Positions 26,728 to 36,761 of a DNA stretch of 64,000 nt are shown here, one piece after another. Below the pieces are notes generated by a model. It made no database searches, was not told the DNA's origin, and saw nothing but the letters and a program-made list of their open reading frames with translations. Every line of letters begins with the position of its first letter. Within the stretch, counting starts at the first letter, position 1. This stretch comes from Caldicellulosiruptor morganii. GTDB lineage: Bacteria > Bacillota > Thermoanaerobacteria > Caldicellulosiruptorales > Caldicellulosiruptoraceae. Position numbers and translations under genes: made by a program. The stretch spans positions 1,198,001 through 1,262,000 of the forward strand of contig NZ_CP113865.1 of assembly GCF_026810225.1 (NCBI RefSeq). Reading direction: 5' to 3'.

Positions 26728-26871
26728 GCTTGTGCAAATGATTATAATGAATTTTTGTTGTTAAAAAAACGTAGCTGTTTTTAAATTCAGCAATATATGT
26801 AAAAATGATAACACAATATTGTGTGTAATGAAGATACAAAAGAGAAAGTAAAGCTATAATCAAATAATTAA

Positions 26872-28096
26872 TTGAAAGAAATTTTGCATTGCCTTTTTAC
26901 AACAGGCCCAAAAGATGAAAAATTAGCTAAGTTGTTGAAATCAATACTTAATCAAATTTTAGCGTATCTTGCTCCTGAACAAATTAGGGCTTAAGCCTAC
27001 CGAGAGAACAAAGGAAAGACAAGATTATCGCAATGAATATTATTCCAGGAATTTAATTACCAGAGTAGGGACTTTAACTTTGAAAGTACCAAGACTTCGT
27101 AATGGTAAATTCACTACAGATCTTTTTGAACGTTATCAGCGAAGTGAACAAGCACTTTTATTGGCTATTTAGTGAGATGGTGGTAAATGGAGTATCCACA
27201 CGAAATATTGAAGAAATTACTTATGAGTTATGTTGGACTGAGTTTTCAAAGGCTACTGTTTCAGAGCTTTGCAAAAATCTTGACCCCTGTAATTAGCCAG
27301 TGGAATTCGAGGTCTTTAGGAGAAAAGAAGTTTCCTTTTGTGTAACCTATGCAATGGTTGTAAAGATAAGAAAAGAAAGTGGTGTTCGACAGAGAAGTTT
27401 ATTGATTGGTGTAGGTGTAAACGAAGAAGGTTATAGAGAAGTACTTGGAGTTATGATAGGTAGAAAGCAGAATCAGTAGAAAGCTGGGGAGAATTTTTCT
27501 CATGGTTGAAGGAAAGAGGGCTCAATAGAGTTGATTTAGGTGTTTCAGATCATCACAAAGGGCTTGTACAGGCGATTTATCGACATTTCCAGGGAGCTAC
27601 ATGGCAGAGGTGTCAAACTCATTTTGTGAGAGCTATATTTGAAGCTCCGGATGCAAAGACAGCAAAGGTACTTTTGAATCAAGTGTTGGAAGAGTCCAAA
27701 GATAAAGCCCCAGAAGCAATGGAAGTTTTAGAAAAAGGATTTGAAGATGCGATAGGAGTTTTAGAGCCTCCAGAGCAATATCGAAGGAGGCTTTGCACAG
27801 GCTAATATGTTGGAGCGACTGAATGGAGAAATTCTGCGCCGAGAAAGGGTTATAAGATATTTGTTAGCCGAGAGTCGAGTATTCGCTTAATATAGGTGCT
27901 TTTATTGATGGAACAGGTTGGAAAATAGCCATCTACGAGGAAGTAAGAAGAAGATGAAAGAATTATTGAAAGAATATTTTGAGTGGCAAGAGAAGATAAA
28001 GGAAGGGGTTAGGAAAGAAGTTGTTTTGGTGAAATGAGCAATGTTGAGGCCGTTAGTTTGGAAGTGAGCGTAGAAAATGTTTTTAAGGCTTTAATG
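26872..28096 (+). pseudogene. IS256-family (mutator-type) transposase, decayed
   Basis: Blocks of a mutator-type transposase appear in order but in different frames: LNQILAYLAPEQIRA, then TRVGTLTLKVPRLRNGKFTT with LFERYQRSEQALLLA, then VNGVSTRNIEEITYELC, then GVSDHHKGLVQAIYRHFQGA with TWQRCQTHF. Stops and shifts separate them. The usual catalytic SDDH/SDAH region reads SDHH. No intact product is possible. The end is poorly defined because the last 250 bases have no recognisable coding. Confidence 0.85.
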
Positions 28097-28125
28097 TAGT
28101 AACTGGTAAATTATAACTTCTTATA

Positions 28126-28431
28126 TTATAACCAGAGGGGAATTTTACACAAAAATTTGGGCTTGACCCTACTTGTACCATCGCCTTTGTACCTTTCCAT
28201 TATGGTGGATATATCAATGATTTTATCAATTACTCTGACCAGATGATTTTGAGGAAAAGCTTCTGGGTCGATAGGCGTCAAATTATGAGCTGTAATTTTT
28301 AAAGACAACTTTATCATGTTTAAGAGCCATGGATTATCATCTCATGTTATCATTTTTGATATATTATATCGTAATGTCAAAATATCAAAATTAAAAAGGA
28401 CTGCCCAATTATCAATTTGGACAGCCCCTTA
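28126..28431 (-). pseudogene. IS1182-type element, 5' fragment
   Basis: The minus strand begins with an IS-end-like GGGGCTGTCCAAATTG and then encodes the N terminus of an IS1182 transposase (LTPIDPEAFPQNHLVRVIDK, then IIDIS). It breaks off into unrelated sequence after about 45 residues. Confidence 0.65.
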
Positions 28432-28489
28432 TTTTTTTAAATCTGGTTCATATAGAGTTAAGTTTGGACTTAAATCCTACGATAGTAGC

Positions 28490-28745
28490 AACTTTGTTTT
28501 ATTCTAAACTCAAGAAAATCAAAGCAATTTCAAGCTATTTTAAGAAAAACGTAATTTTAGCTCAAAAATTGGCGAAATATCGTCAAAAAAAAGAAAAAAC
28601 GTAATTGGCAGTGTGAAAAAGTATAAGATAAAATTTGCATAGAAATTCCAAGAAGAAGTTTACAGAAAATATAGTTTGCGCATAAGACACCCTAAATAAG
28701 ATAATAAAGAAACGATCACACTAAAAAATTAAGTGGGATGAAGAG
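28490..28745 (+). promoter_or_regulatory. Module promoter block 2
   Basis: It is homologous to the block at 19181. The -35 is TTGGCA (28605-28610), then 18 bases, then TAAAAT (28629-28634). Upstream it contains ctcaagaaaatcaaagcaat and an A-rich tract. It drives the only full-length LanT. Confidence 0.75.
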
Positions 28746-30950
28746 CTGAGAAGCAGCTACTATTGTGTAAAGCAGGATGATATAACGGACTGTGCGGCAG
28801 CAAGTCTTGCGACAATTTGTTTGCAATATGGAAAGGAAGTATCAATAGCCAGAATAAGAGAGATAGCAGGGACAGACAGGTTTGGCACAACGGCATATGG
28901 TGTTGTAAAGGCGGCAAAGGAGCTTGGTTTTGAAGCAAAAGCAGTAAGAAGCACAACCAAGGAGGCAATATTTGAGAAAATACCACTTCCGTGCATAGCG
29001 CATGTGCTGGTAGATGGCAAGCTATTTCATTATGTTGTAATACATGAGATTAGTAAAGAAAAGATTGTGATAGCAGACCCGGGGAAAGGGATTGTGGAGC
29101 AAAAGCCTGAAGAATTTTTTAAAATATGGACAGGCATTTTGATACTGCTTGTGCCAAATGAGAGGTTCAAGAAGGGAAAACAAGAGGGAGTTTTGAAAAA
29201 GTTTTTTAAGCTCTTAAGTCCGCAGAAGAGCTTGATATTAAATATTTTTGCAGTATCCATTGTTTATACCTTGCTAGGGATAGTGGCAGCGTTTTATTAC
29301 AAGTTTTTGATGGATGATGTAATACCAAATCTTTTGAAGAATACACTACATGTTATAGCAGCAGGTACAATACTGATTACGGTATTTAAGGTGATATTAG
29401 GAGCCTTCAGGGTAAGGCTTTTGATACATTTGAGTCAGAGATTGGACATTAAACTGATGCTGGGGTATTATGAACATGTGATTGAGCTTCCGATGAGTTT
29501 TTTTGGTAGCAGGAAGATAGGAGAGATAATTTCGAGGTTTATGGACGCGTCAAAGATAAGGGATGCAGTATCAGGTGCAACTTTGACGCTAATGATAGAC
29601 AGCATAATGGCAGTGGCAGGCGCAAGTGTTTTATATTTGCAAAATTCAACGCTGTTTTTTATAGCACTTGTGATGGTTTTGCTGTATGCAGCGGTGGTGT
29701 TTGGATTTAACAGGGCATTGAGGGAAGCGAACAGACAGGAGATGGAAGACAATGCAATTTTGACATCATATTTGGTAGAGTCACTAAGTGGAATAGAAGT
29801 AGTAAAAGCATTCAATATAGAAGAAGATGTAAATTTTAAGACAGAAAGTAAGTTTGTAAAGCTTTTAAAAGATGTGTTCAAGGTAGCGAATCTAAACAAT
29901 TTGCAGAGTAATATAAGTACTGGTATAGCAGCGGTAGGAGTTATGGTAATACTATGGGTAGGAGCAGACAAGGTAATAAATGGGCAGATGAGCATAGGAG
30001 AGTTGTTTACGTTCAATGCACTGCTTGCATACTTTGTAGACCCGATAAAAAATCTGATAGGATTGCAGCCGATGTTGCAGACAGCAATAGTTGCAGCCGA
30101 GAGGCTTAGTGAGATTTTGGAACTCGAGAGTGAGTTTCAAGAGGACGAAGACAAGAAATTATCACCCAGTTTGAAGGGTGATATAGAGATAGAGGGTTTG
30201 AACTTCAGATACGGTACAAGACAGCTTGTGCTGAGGGATGTAAATCTTAAGATAAGAAGAGGAGAAAAGATAGCGATAGTAGGAGAGAGTGGTTCAGGGA
30301 AGACCACGCTAGCAAAACTGCTTTTAGGATTTTACGATTATGAGAGTGGAGAGATAAGGATAAATGGCTATAACTTAAAAGATATAAGCAAGAAGTATTT
30401 GAGGGAAAAGATAGCATATATATCTCAAGAGATCTTTTTGTTCAGTGGTACGATATTTAAGAATTTGGTATTGGGTAACAGGAATATAAAAATGGAAGAA
30501 GTGATTGAAATAAGCAGATTAACCACACTGGATGAGTTTATATCAAAACTTCCTTTGAGATATAATACGATGATAGAAGAGAATGGAGCAAATTTGTCAG
30601 GTGGGCAGAAGCAGCTTATAGCGATAACCAGGGCACTTTTAAAGAAGCCTGAGATAATAATAATGGATGAAGCGACCAGCAACCTTGATTCTGTAACCGA
30701 GCAGGCGATAGGAAAGGTTATAGAGAAAATATGTGAGGGGATAACAACCATAATAATAGCGCACAGGCTATCGACCATATTAAAGTGCGATAAGGTTGTG
30801 GTAATGCATGAAGGTAGGATAGTAGAGGTAGGAACGCATGAGGAGCTGATGAGAAAGAAAGGGTATTATTATAACCTGTGGAGAGAGCAGCTGATGGGAC
30901 TTGAGCAAAAAGGGCTATGGGATTTGGTTGGGAGTGCAGCAAAGTCATGA
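28746..30950 (+). CDS. LanT-type C39-peptidase ABC exporter 3 (full length, CTG start)
   Basis: The 734-residue exporter has a C39 peptidase domain (Cys16 in ITDCAAAS, His95, Asp111), a six-helix membrane domain (about 165-430) and an ATPase with GESGSGKTT, LSGGQKQ and IIIMDEATSNLD. It cuts double-glycine leaders and exports the cores with an MFP. The codon aligned with the ATG of the paralogues is CTG, and no ATG, GTG or TTG lies between it and an upstream stop. The first in-frame ATG (28821) would remove Gln10 and the catalytic Cys. Initiation at CTG, perhaps weak, is therefore needed for a working peptidase. The stop overlaps MFP3. Confidence 0.88.
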   Translation: MRSSYYCVKQDDITDCAAASLATICLQYGKEVSIARIREIAGTDRFGTTAYGVVKAAKELGFEAKAVRSTTKEAIFEKIPLPCIAHVLVDGKLFHYVVIHEISKEKIVIADPGKGIVEQKPEEFFKIWTGILILLVPNERFKKGKQEGVLKKFFKLLSPQKSLILNIFAVSIVYTLLGIVAAFYYKFLMDDVIPNLLKNTLHVIAAGTILITVFKVILGAFRVRLLIHLSQRLDIKLMLGYYEHVIELPMSFFGSRKIGEIISRFMDASKIRDAVSGATLTLMIDSIMAVAGASVLYLQNSTLFFIALVMVLLYAAVVFGFNRALREANRQEMEDNAILTSYLVESLSGIEVVKAFNIEEDVNFKTESKFVKLLKDVFKVANLNNLQSNISTGIAAVGVMVILWVGADKVINGQMSIGELFTFNALLAYFVDPIKNLIGLQPMLQTAIVAAERLSEILELESEFQEDEDKKLSPSLKGDIEIEGLNFRYGTRQLVLRDVNLKIRRGEKIAIVGESGSGKTTLAKLLLGFYDYESGEIRINGYNLKDISKKYLREKIAYISQEIFLFSGTIFKNLVLGNRNIKMEEVIEISRLTTLDEFISKLPLRYNTMIEENGANLSGGQKQLIAITRALLKKPEIIIMDEATSNLDSVTEQAIGKVIEKICEGITTIIIAHRLSTILKCDKVVVMHEGRIVEVGTHEELMRKKGYYYNLWREQLMGLEQKGLWDLVGSAAKS

Positions 30951-32347
30951 GAGAGGTAATATATGATTTTAGCGAACTTAGGGAAAGCAAGCTTTTGTAT
31001 GAATCAGAGATTCCAAGGTATGGACTTTTTATTACATATATTCTGCTTGCCTTAATAATAGGACTTGTTTTGTGGAGTATGGTAGGAAAGATTGATATAA
31101 ATGTAAAGGTTCAAGGGATAATAAGACCTTGGGAAGATGAAGCAAAGGTGATAAGTTATGTTGGAGGGAAGGTAAAAGAGGTTTTTGTAAAAGAAGGTGA
31201 ATATGTAAAGAAAGGTGAGGTTCTGTTTAAGATTGATGATGAGGAGTATATAAAGAAGAGGGATTTGTTAAAGCAGCAATTGAGCGAATATGAGAAAAAG
31301 ATTGATGATTTAAAAGAATTGAGAAATAGCATAGAAAAAGGAGAAAGTCTCAAGAATAAAAATAATGCGTACTATTTGAGGTACTTGAGTTATAGTTATG
31401 AGATAAACAAATTGAGAAAAGCAGCAGAAGAAGCAAGAGTACAAAGAGAATACAGTATAATGGATTTTAAAAAGCAGATTGAGAGTTTGGATGAGAAAAT
31501 CAAAAATATTGATAAATTTGAAAGCACGTTGAAAGAAATAAAAGAGATTGTCGACAAAGGTGAACAAATTAAGCTTGCCAAATATGATATAGGGTATTTG
31601 GGATTTATGTTAAATGAAATAGAAGTTTACAATCAGCAGGTGAAGGCAAAATTGGATGGTAGTGATATACAGAAGAAGATTTTAGTATCGAAAATAGATT
31701 CAAAGCTTGATGAGCTAAAGCAGACAAAAAATGAGTTGATTTTACAAAAACAGAAAGTAGAAGGGCAGCTGAAGCTGCTAAACATTTCAGGTGATGATAC
31801 AAAAGGAGATATTGAGAAGTATAAGCTGGATGTGCTACAGCAGATTGATAATGAGATTAATAATCTAAGTAATGAAATAAAGAATTTAAAAATCAGTTTA
31901 GATGAAACAGAGAAGTTGATAGAAAGCTGTAATATAAGAGCGGAAAAAGATGGTTATGTTGAATACAGTGCTGAATTGGTCAGTGGAGCGGTGATAAATG
32001 GTGGAGCTGAGATTGGCAGAATAGTTGGTAGCCAAGCGAAAGGATTTAAGGTTATAGGATACATACCAAATACAAGAAGCAGTGGTATAGAAATAGGGCA
32101 GAGTGCGAAGGTGAAGATAGCAGTGGCAGATGGGTTGAAGGTAGTAGAAGGGAAGGTTGCAAGGGTGTCACAGGATATAAAGGTAGCAGAACAGAGCGGG
32201 CAAGGGTTTTATGAGGTTGAAGTAGAAGTGAAGAATGTTCCAACGGGTATTAATTTGAAAGCAGGGCAAGCCTGTGAAATGAGCATAGAGCTTGAGCAAA
32301 AGCGAGTGATTGAATGGATTTTAGAGAAGATGGGATTGAGGTTATGA
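30947..32347 (+). CDS. Bacteriocin-secretion accessory protein, HlyD/MFP family (MFP3)
   Basis: The protein has 466 residues and the same architecture as the other MFPs. It is the only one next to a full-length LanT, and the ATGA overlap with that gene implies coupled translation. The coiled coil shares a ~205-base identical stretch (31393-31598) with MFP2. The first lipoyl half reads GEVLFKIDDEEYIKKRD, closer to MFP4 than to MFP1 and MFP2, so the gene is a mosaic. LanT3 and MFP3 are the best candidates for a working exporter pair. Confidence 0.9.
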   Translation: MREVIYDFSELRESKLLYESEIPRYGLFITYILLALIIGLVLWSMVGKIDINVKVQGIIRPWEDEAKVISYVGGKVKEVFVKEGEYVKKGEVLFKIDDEEYIKKRDLLKQQLSEYEKKIDDLKELRNSIEKGESLKNKNNAYYLRYLSYSYEINKLRKAAEEARVQREYSIMDFKKQIESLDEKIKNIDKFESTLKEIKEIVDKGEQIKLAKYDIGYLGFMLNEIEVYNQQVKAKLDGSDIQKKILVSKIDSKLDELKQTKNELILQKQKVEGQLKLLNISGDDTKGDIEKYKLDVLQQIDNEINNLSNEIKNLKISLDETEKLIESCNIRAEKDGYVEYSAELVSGAVINGGAEIGRIVGSQAKGFKVIGYIPNTRSSGIEIGQSAKVKIAVADGLKVVEGKVARVSQDIKVAEQSGQGFYEVEVEVKNVPTGINLKAGQACEMSIELEQKRVIEWILEKMGLRL

Positions 32348-32352
32348 GGTGA

Positions 32353-32394
32353 GGCAGCAACCCTTCTATCAGCCGGCTGTGAGGGGTTGGGGTA
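32353..32394 (+). promoter_or_regulatory. Precursor-leader hairpin element, copy 4
   Basis: GGCAGCAACCC and GGGGTTGG arms enclose CAGCCGGCTG. It lies 5 bases after MFP3 and 43 bases before the bacteriocin. Confidence 0.6.
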
Positions 32395-32437
32395 TATCAA
32401 AAAACTGAGATAACAGGAAGAGGAGGTTTGAGGTAAT

Positions 32438-32698
32438 ATGCATGAGATAGTTAATGAGTTGGAATTTATCGATGCAGGTGGTTTTTGGGGGAATGTACTT
32501 ATTGGTGCTTGCACAGTTGTAGGTGGTGTTACAGGGTTCTTTGCTGGAGGTATTGCAGGTGCAGCTGTAGGCACTGTAACGCTTCCGATAGTTGGAACTG
32601 TTTCTGGGGCAACTGTAGGTGCATGGGCAGGTGCAGGCGCAGGGGCTTTAGCAGGAGCAAGTGCAGGGGCATCGTTAGCGGCATATTGGGGTATTTAA
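32438..32698 (+). CDS. Class II bacteriocin precursor, duplicate of 10088
   Basis: The 86-residue precursor differs from the copy at 10088 at a handful of residues (for example MHEIVNEL, GGVTGFFAGG, TVTLPIVG, GATVGAWAG). The leader and its FIDAGG site are unchanged. The substitutions are mostly conservative swaps among small residues. This copy lies directly behind the intact LanT3-MFP3 pair and is more likely to be expressed and exported than its twin. Confidence 0.8.
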   Translation: MHEIVNELEFIDAGGFWGNVLIGACTVVGGVTGFFAGGIAGAAVGTVTLPIVGTVSGATVGAWAGAGAGALAGASAGASLAAYWGI

Positions 32699-32784
32699 TT
32701 AATAAATGAAATTTCATACACCGCTAATGCTAAGTCTTGACTGGTACAGGTAGTATGTTATGATTGGAGGTTTAAGATAATTAA

Positions 32785-33027
32785 ATGAATAATAAAGAAG
32801 GATTTTTTGTAAAAGTATTTAATATTCAAAACAAAAAACTCCCGAAGATTTCTTTGTATTTTATTATTGCTGTAATTTTTGAATTTGGAGTAGCTCTACC
32901 TGTGTATTCATATTTGTCGAAAAAAATAGGAACAATATTACTTATTTTAGTATTGTTAGTATTTGTAGCAATATCAATTTATGGTATTATAAAAACTTTA
33001 AAATACCTCTTAAACAAGAAAAAGTAA
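32785..33027 (+). CDS. Small two-helix membrane protein, duplicate of 10435
   Basis: The 80-residue protein differs from the copy at 10435 near the C terminus (IIKTLKYLLNKKK). Conservation of both copies next to near-identical bacteriocins supports an immunity role. Upstream spacing and the GGAGG at long distance are the same. Confidence 0.6.
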   Translation: MNNKEGFFVKVFNIQNKKLPKISLYFIIAVIFEFGVALPVYSYLSKKIGTILLILVLLVFVAISIYGIIKTLKYLLNKKK

Positions 33028-33096
33028 TTGAGTAGTCATGAAAAAAGCACACATATTTGTTGGCTCTTTATCAAGAAAAGCTTTGAGGTATTATGA

Positions 33097-33351
33097 ATGA
33101 GGTTATACCATATACAGCCTAAACAATATATAGAAATTATGAACTATGATGTAGATCGGGAAGCTGTAGTAGTTGGTGCAGCTCCTGTTCTTACTACAGG
33201 TAGGTTGGACTGGACAGCAGGTTTAGCTTCAATTCCTGTTATGTATATTTTAGGAGCAGGGAGGGCAAGCGAAATTTTAACTGCTGGATTATGTTGTGTA
33301 GGGGCAGCAATAGGTGGTGCTGCTATGGGCTCTGGTTTTACTAAGAAATAA
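33097..33351 (+). CDS. Small Gly/Ala-rich protein, duplicate of 10747
   Basis: The 84 residues are identical to the copy at 10747, including the overlapping nine-codon frame at 33093. Identity of the protein, while the neighbouring bacteriocin varies, suggests either constraint or simple recency; it does not settle whether the frame is translated. Confidence 0.5.
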   Translation: MRLYHIQPKQYIEIMNYDVDREAVVVGAAPVLTTGRLDWTAGLASIPVMYILGAGRASEILTAGLCCVGAAIGGAAMGSGFTKK

Positions 33352-33435
33352 CTTTAAAGGAATCAGGGGCAGTAGCAAGATTTGGGATGCTGCTGCCCAT
33401 ACAATCAGTATATTTTTTAGGGGTGCGGAAGGGAA

Positions 33436-33734
33436 ATGTATTTCAAAAATATTATAAAAAAGATAAGGATGGCGACGTTTTTGATTTCTTTCATTACAAT
33501 TTCAGTTTCTATTATGTTTGCAGGAAATTTGCTGTTAACAAAAAAAGGTCTATAATATATCTTTTATTATAAGATTAGCTATTATTTTGTTCCGTTAGTA
33601 CTAAGAACTATAAGTATTCACTTTCAAAGCAACCTGATGAGGTCAAAGAAAGAATAATAAAAGGCTTTGTTTGGACACAATCGATTCTGCTTTTATTAGC
33701 AATATTGTTAACAAAAATGGGTTTTTTGAAATAA
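33436..33734 (+). pseudogene. Broken small membrane-protein gene, duplicate of 11086
   Basis: The frame change and stops are the same as in the left copy. The lesion therefore existed before the duplication. Confidence 0.45.
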
Positions 33735-33916
33735 TAGTAATACCTATTGCAATTAGAAATGACTATAGAATGAAAATGTATTGTCCATATATTGATTATT
33801 TCAATATTAGCTATATGGTAAATACAACTTTATTTTAACTCTGTTATCTTATGGCGTACGTAGTTTAAAAAACAGTTTATCATATATAATGAATATTTGT
33901 TGTGTTAATGGCTAAT

Positions 33917-33951
33917 GGCAACAACCTCTGTTTGCGGCCGCAGGGGGTTGG
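33917..33951 (+). promoter_or_regulatory. Precursor-leader hairpin element, copy 5
   Basis: GGCAACAACCTCTG and CAGGGGGTTGG pair around GCGGCCGC. It lies 37 bases before the next precursor start and marks the end of the duplication. Confidence 0.6.
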
Positions 33952-33988
33952 ATAAATAAAAAACAAAAAGAGAGGGGGGATATTAAAA

Positions 33989-34180
33989 ATGGTAAATGAA
34001 AGTCTTCTTAAAAAAGGGTACTTTGTTGAATTAAATAGTTACGAAATGGAATTTGTTAATGGTGGTTTAGATAAAGCCGTTAGGGGTTTTACATTGGTAA
34101 AAGAATTATATGAGTTTGCCAAAGAGCTTTATGATTTTGGAAGAGGATTTATTAAAGGTTGGCAGGATGCAACTCGTTAA
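33989..34180 (+). CDS. Bacteriocin precursor with double-glycine leader, amphipathic core
   Basis: This is a 63-residue precursor. The leader YFVELNSYEMEFVNGG fits C39 recognition. The 37-residue core LDKAVRGFTLVKELYEFAKE... is charged and amphipathic with no Cys, unlike the Gly/Ala-rich cores elsewhere. AGAGAGGGGGG precedes the ATG. It is followed at 38 bases by a second GG precursor, suggesting a two-peptide system. Confidence 0.78.
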   Translation: MVNESLLKKGYFVELNSYEMEFVNGGLDKAVRGFTLVKELYEFAKELYDFGRGFIKGWQDATR

Positions 34181-34218
34181 AGTTGGTTTTAATCTTAAAA
34201 TGAAGGAGGGATGAAGTT

Positions 34219-34407
34219 ATGAATAAATTTATGCAAATAGATAAGAATGAATTGATAAAAATTAATGGTGGAGGAAAAGATGATTATGATTATGGTTATT
34301 CGGTAGGATATAATTTGGGCAAAGTTTATCGATGCATAACCAACATTATAAATAATATTTTCTATACACCCAATGGAATTCCTTGCCCAGATGTATACCG
34401 CGGATAG
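34219..34407 (+). CDS. Bacteriocin precursor with GGG leader, two cysteines
   Basis: This is a 62-residue precursor. The leader MQIDKNELIKINGGG is short and typical. The core starts KDDYDYGYSVGYNLGKVY and contains two Cys 18 residues apart (YRC and PCPDVYRG), which could form a disulfide as in pediocin-like or other class II peptides. GAAGGAGGG precedes the ATG. A strong terminator follows. Confidence 0.8.
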   Translation: MNKFMQIDKNELIKINGGGKDDYDYGYSVGYNLGKVYRCITNIINNIFYTPNGIPCPDVYRG

Positions 34408-34463
34408 AGCTTAAAAAATATTTAGGTTAGTACAGGCTAATATAAGTTTAAATAAAAGAGTAT

Positions 34464-34523
34464 GTGCTAAAGAAATTGTATCCAGTCTTTTAAAAAAAAG
34501 AAAAGGATACAATTGCTTTAGCA
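34464..34523 (+). terminator. Strong hairpin terminator after the two precursors
   Basis: Arms of 19 nt, tgctaaagaaattgtatcc and ggatacaattgctttagca, pair almost completely. Short AT-rich sequence follows. Confidence 0.75.
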
Positions 34524-34557
34524 TTTATAATGTATTTAAAAAAATGGGGGTTTATTA

Positions 34558-35280
34558 ATGGAACAAGCTAATGAAAAGAAGAGGAATGCTTTAAAGTATA
34601 TAAGTCTTTTATTTGTATCAAGTGTTGTATTACCATTAATATTTGAAGCAGTAATTTATAACATAAAAGTAATATATAATATATTATTGTTTGATATGTT
34701 CACATATACATGCACCTTTTTGTTTTTTGCTATTTTTTGTAGAAATGAAATAATAGATTTGATTAAATGCTCGTATATGATAATCAAAAATAAAATAAAA
34801 ATTAGGAATATACTGTTATTATTTTTATTTGGTTCATTATCGTCAATTATAATACAAATCATTATATATTTACTTAATGTGCATTTGCTACATATCCGCG
34901 ATGTAGATAGCATAAGTAATTATGAAAAAGAAATAAAAAATATAATTGGATTAAATAATATGCATAGTATAATAATCCTATTGACAATAGTATTTTTTTC
35001 AGGGATAGTCGCTCCTGTTATAGAGGAAATTATATTTAGAGGATTAATATTTCAAAGTTTAAGACAAAAGATGGATCTCAAAATGGCTATCATACTTGGA
35101 GCATTAATTTTCGGTTTATGGCATATAAATTTATATACTGCTTTATGTGCATTTTTATTTGGAATTATCTTATCAATTTTTTATATACGTTTTAATTCGA
35201 TATTTGTGCCTATAGTTGTTCATATAGGTGCTAATATTATTGGTCTAATTAACATGATAATATCGTTAATTATTAGATGA
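34558..35280 (+). CDS. CPBP-family intramembrane protease (Abi/CAAX-like)
   Basis: The 240-residue membrane protein has about six helices and the CPBP motifs EEIIFRG (about 159-165), the FGLWH histidine and a final H-x3-N in VVHIGANIIG. In bacteriocin loci such proteins act in immunity or leader processing (family knowledge). GGGGG precedes the ATG. It stands behind the two GG precursors and their terminator, so it may serve as their immunity protein. The stretch 35281-35556 after it holds no gene I can see. Confidence 0.85.
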   Translation: MEQANEKKRNALKYISLLFVSSVVLPLIFEAVIYNIKVIYNILLFDMFTYTCTFLFFAIFCRNEIIDLIKCSYMIIKNKIKIRNILLLFLFGSLSSIIIQIIIYLLNVHLLHIRDVDSISNYEKEIKNIIGLNNMHSIIILLTIVFFSGIVAPVIEEIIFRGLIFQSLRQKMDLKMAIILGALIFGLWHINLYTALCAFLFGIILSIFYIRFNSIFVPIVVHIGANIIGLINMIISLIIR

Positions 35281-35556
35281 TTTAATTGTGAGTTAAATTA
35301 GTAAAGTGTAATATATAATTAAAATGGGCTTATAGAAGTTTTTTAAAATTAAATTTCATGATCAGAGATTAGGTAAATTTTAGGGTTGCTTTTTTAACTT
35401 TAGATTCGAAAACGTAAATATTGAAGAATAGTAGGAAAGTAACTTCAAATTTGTTTTTATAATAAAGTTTGTAAGAATAACCAGTTAATTAACAAAATCA
35501 CTTATTTTTATCTGTACAAAAAATTAACCAACACTGTAGCAAAGGAGGCAGAACAA

Positions 35557-36729
35557 TTGTTATTGTATACAGAAATCCAAAAAATTCTCAAAAGCAAAAA
35601 ATTTTTTATTGCCTTAATAATCACAATTGGTCTCAATCTTTTTTATTGCTGGTTTGTGTATAATGAAGAGAATAAAAGTATTGAGTCTACAAAGCAATAT
35701 ATTGCATATACAGAAAAACAGATAAAGGAATTGCAGCAGAAATTAAAAAAAGAAAAAGACGACATGAAGAAAAGATTGTATCTGGAACAAATTAATGAAT
35801 TGAATAGAATTATTCAAAAGGAAAAATTAAAAATGCAGTATGCTTCTAATCCTAAGAAGGAAATAGAAGAAAGAGCCCGATATTACAAGATGAGGTATGA
35901 AATTTCTCAGAAAGCTGGTGACTATAAAGAGCTTGAAATTAATAAGGTAAATTATCAGATTTTAAATGAAAATATAAAGAGGAAAAAGTATTACAGTGTT
36001 GGTAGACAATTTGATGGATGGACTTATTTACTTAGTCAATCGTACGGAATAGCATTTTTTATAATTATTGTTTTAGCTTTACTTATTGGAAGTGGTATAG
36101 TTTCAGATGAATATAGGGAAGGGACAGCGAAGATTTTAAAAACTATGCCTGTAAAAAGAAGTAATATTATTTTAAGCAAATTTATTGCAACTGTTTTGAC
36201 TGTGTCCGCATTGGTCATTGGTATACAAATTGTATTTTTCATAGTTTTAAATCTTATAACAGATTCTTTTAAATACTACGATGTGTATTGTAACTGGATT
36301 TCTAAATATAAGGTGATAGGTTTTAAGATATTTCCTGTTTCAGATGGTGTAAAATTGTTGAACTTACTTGAATGTAGTTTATTACAATTATTAACCGAAA
36401 TTATTCTTATATTGGCTATATCGGGAGCTATCATGTTTTTCTCCACGATATTTGAAAACGGTGCATTTGCAAGTATTAGCTTTTTTGCAATAATAATAGC
36501 TATAAGTATTTTTCGTCAAAAGATACTTATTCTTAAAAGACCTATATTAAAGTTGTTGTCGTTAATATTCCCTTGGGAACTATCGATGGTATATACAAAT
36601 TCATTACCAGGAGAAATAGAATGGATTTATGCTTCATTCTATATTGTAATAGGGTTAAATTTATTGATGACAGTTATTTTTGTATTAGCTTCAATGAAAA
36701 TATTTGAACATAGGGAAAAGGTATTATAA
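35557..36729 (+). CDS. ABC-2-type permease with extracytoplasmic coiled coil
   Basis: The 390-residue permease has a first helix at 17-34, a charged coiled-coil loop of about 120 residues (YTEKQIKELQQKLKKEKDD...), then five helices between about 165 and 385. The layout is that of ABC-2 exporters in bacitracin/lantibiotic-type self-protection (BcrB/LanEG-like). AAAGGAGG precedes a TTG start. The ATPase gene follows at 32 bases. It could protect the cell by pumping peptide out of the membrane. Confidence 0.82.
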   Translation: MLLYTEIQKILKSKKFFIALIITIGLNLFYCWFVYNEENKSIESTKQYIAYTEKQIKELQQKLKKEKDDMKKRLYLEQINELNRIIQKEKLKMQYASNPKKEIEERARYYKMRYEISQKAGDYKELEINKVNYQILNENIKRKKYYSVGRQFDGWTYLLSQSYGIAFFIIIVLALLIGSGIVSDEYREGTAKILKTMPVKRSNIILSKFIATVLTVSALVIGIQIVFFIVLNLITDSFKYYDVYCNWISKYKVIGFKIFPVSDGVKLLNLLECSLLQLLTEIILILAISGAIMFFSTIFENGAFASISFFAIIIAISIFRQKILILKRPILKLLSLIFPWELSMVYTNSLPGEIEWIYASFYIVIGLNLLMTVIFVLASMKIFEHREKVL

Positions 36730-36761
36730 AGCTTGAGAGAGACTAAAGGGGGTAAAATAGC

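Larger units (their letters stand above)
32353..33951 (+). repeat. Direct repeat, right copy (partner 10003-11601)
   Basis: Ungapped duplicate at an offset of 22,350 bases. Differences are scattered single-base substitutions. Beyond the repeat the two modules carry different precursor genes. Confidence 0.9.
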
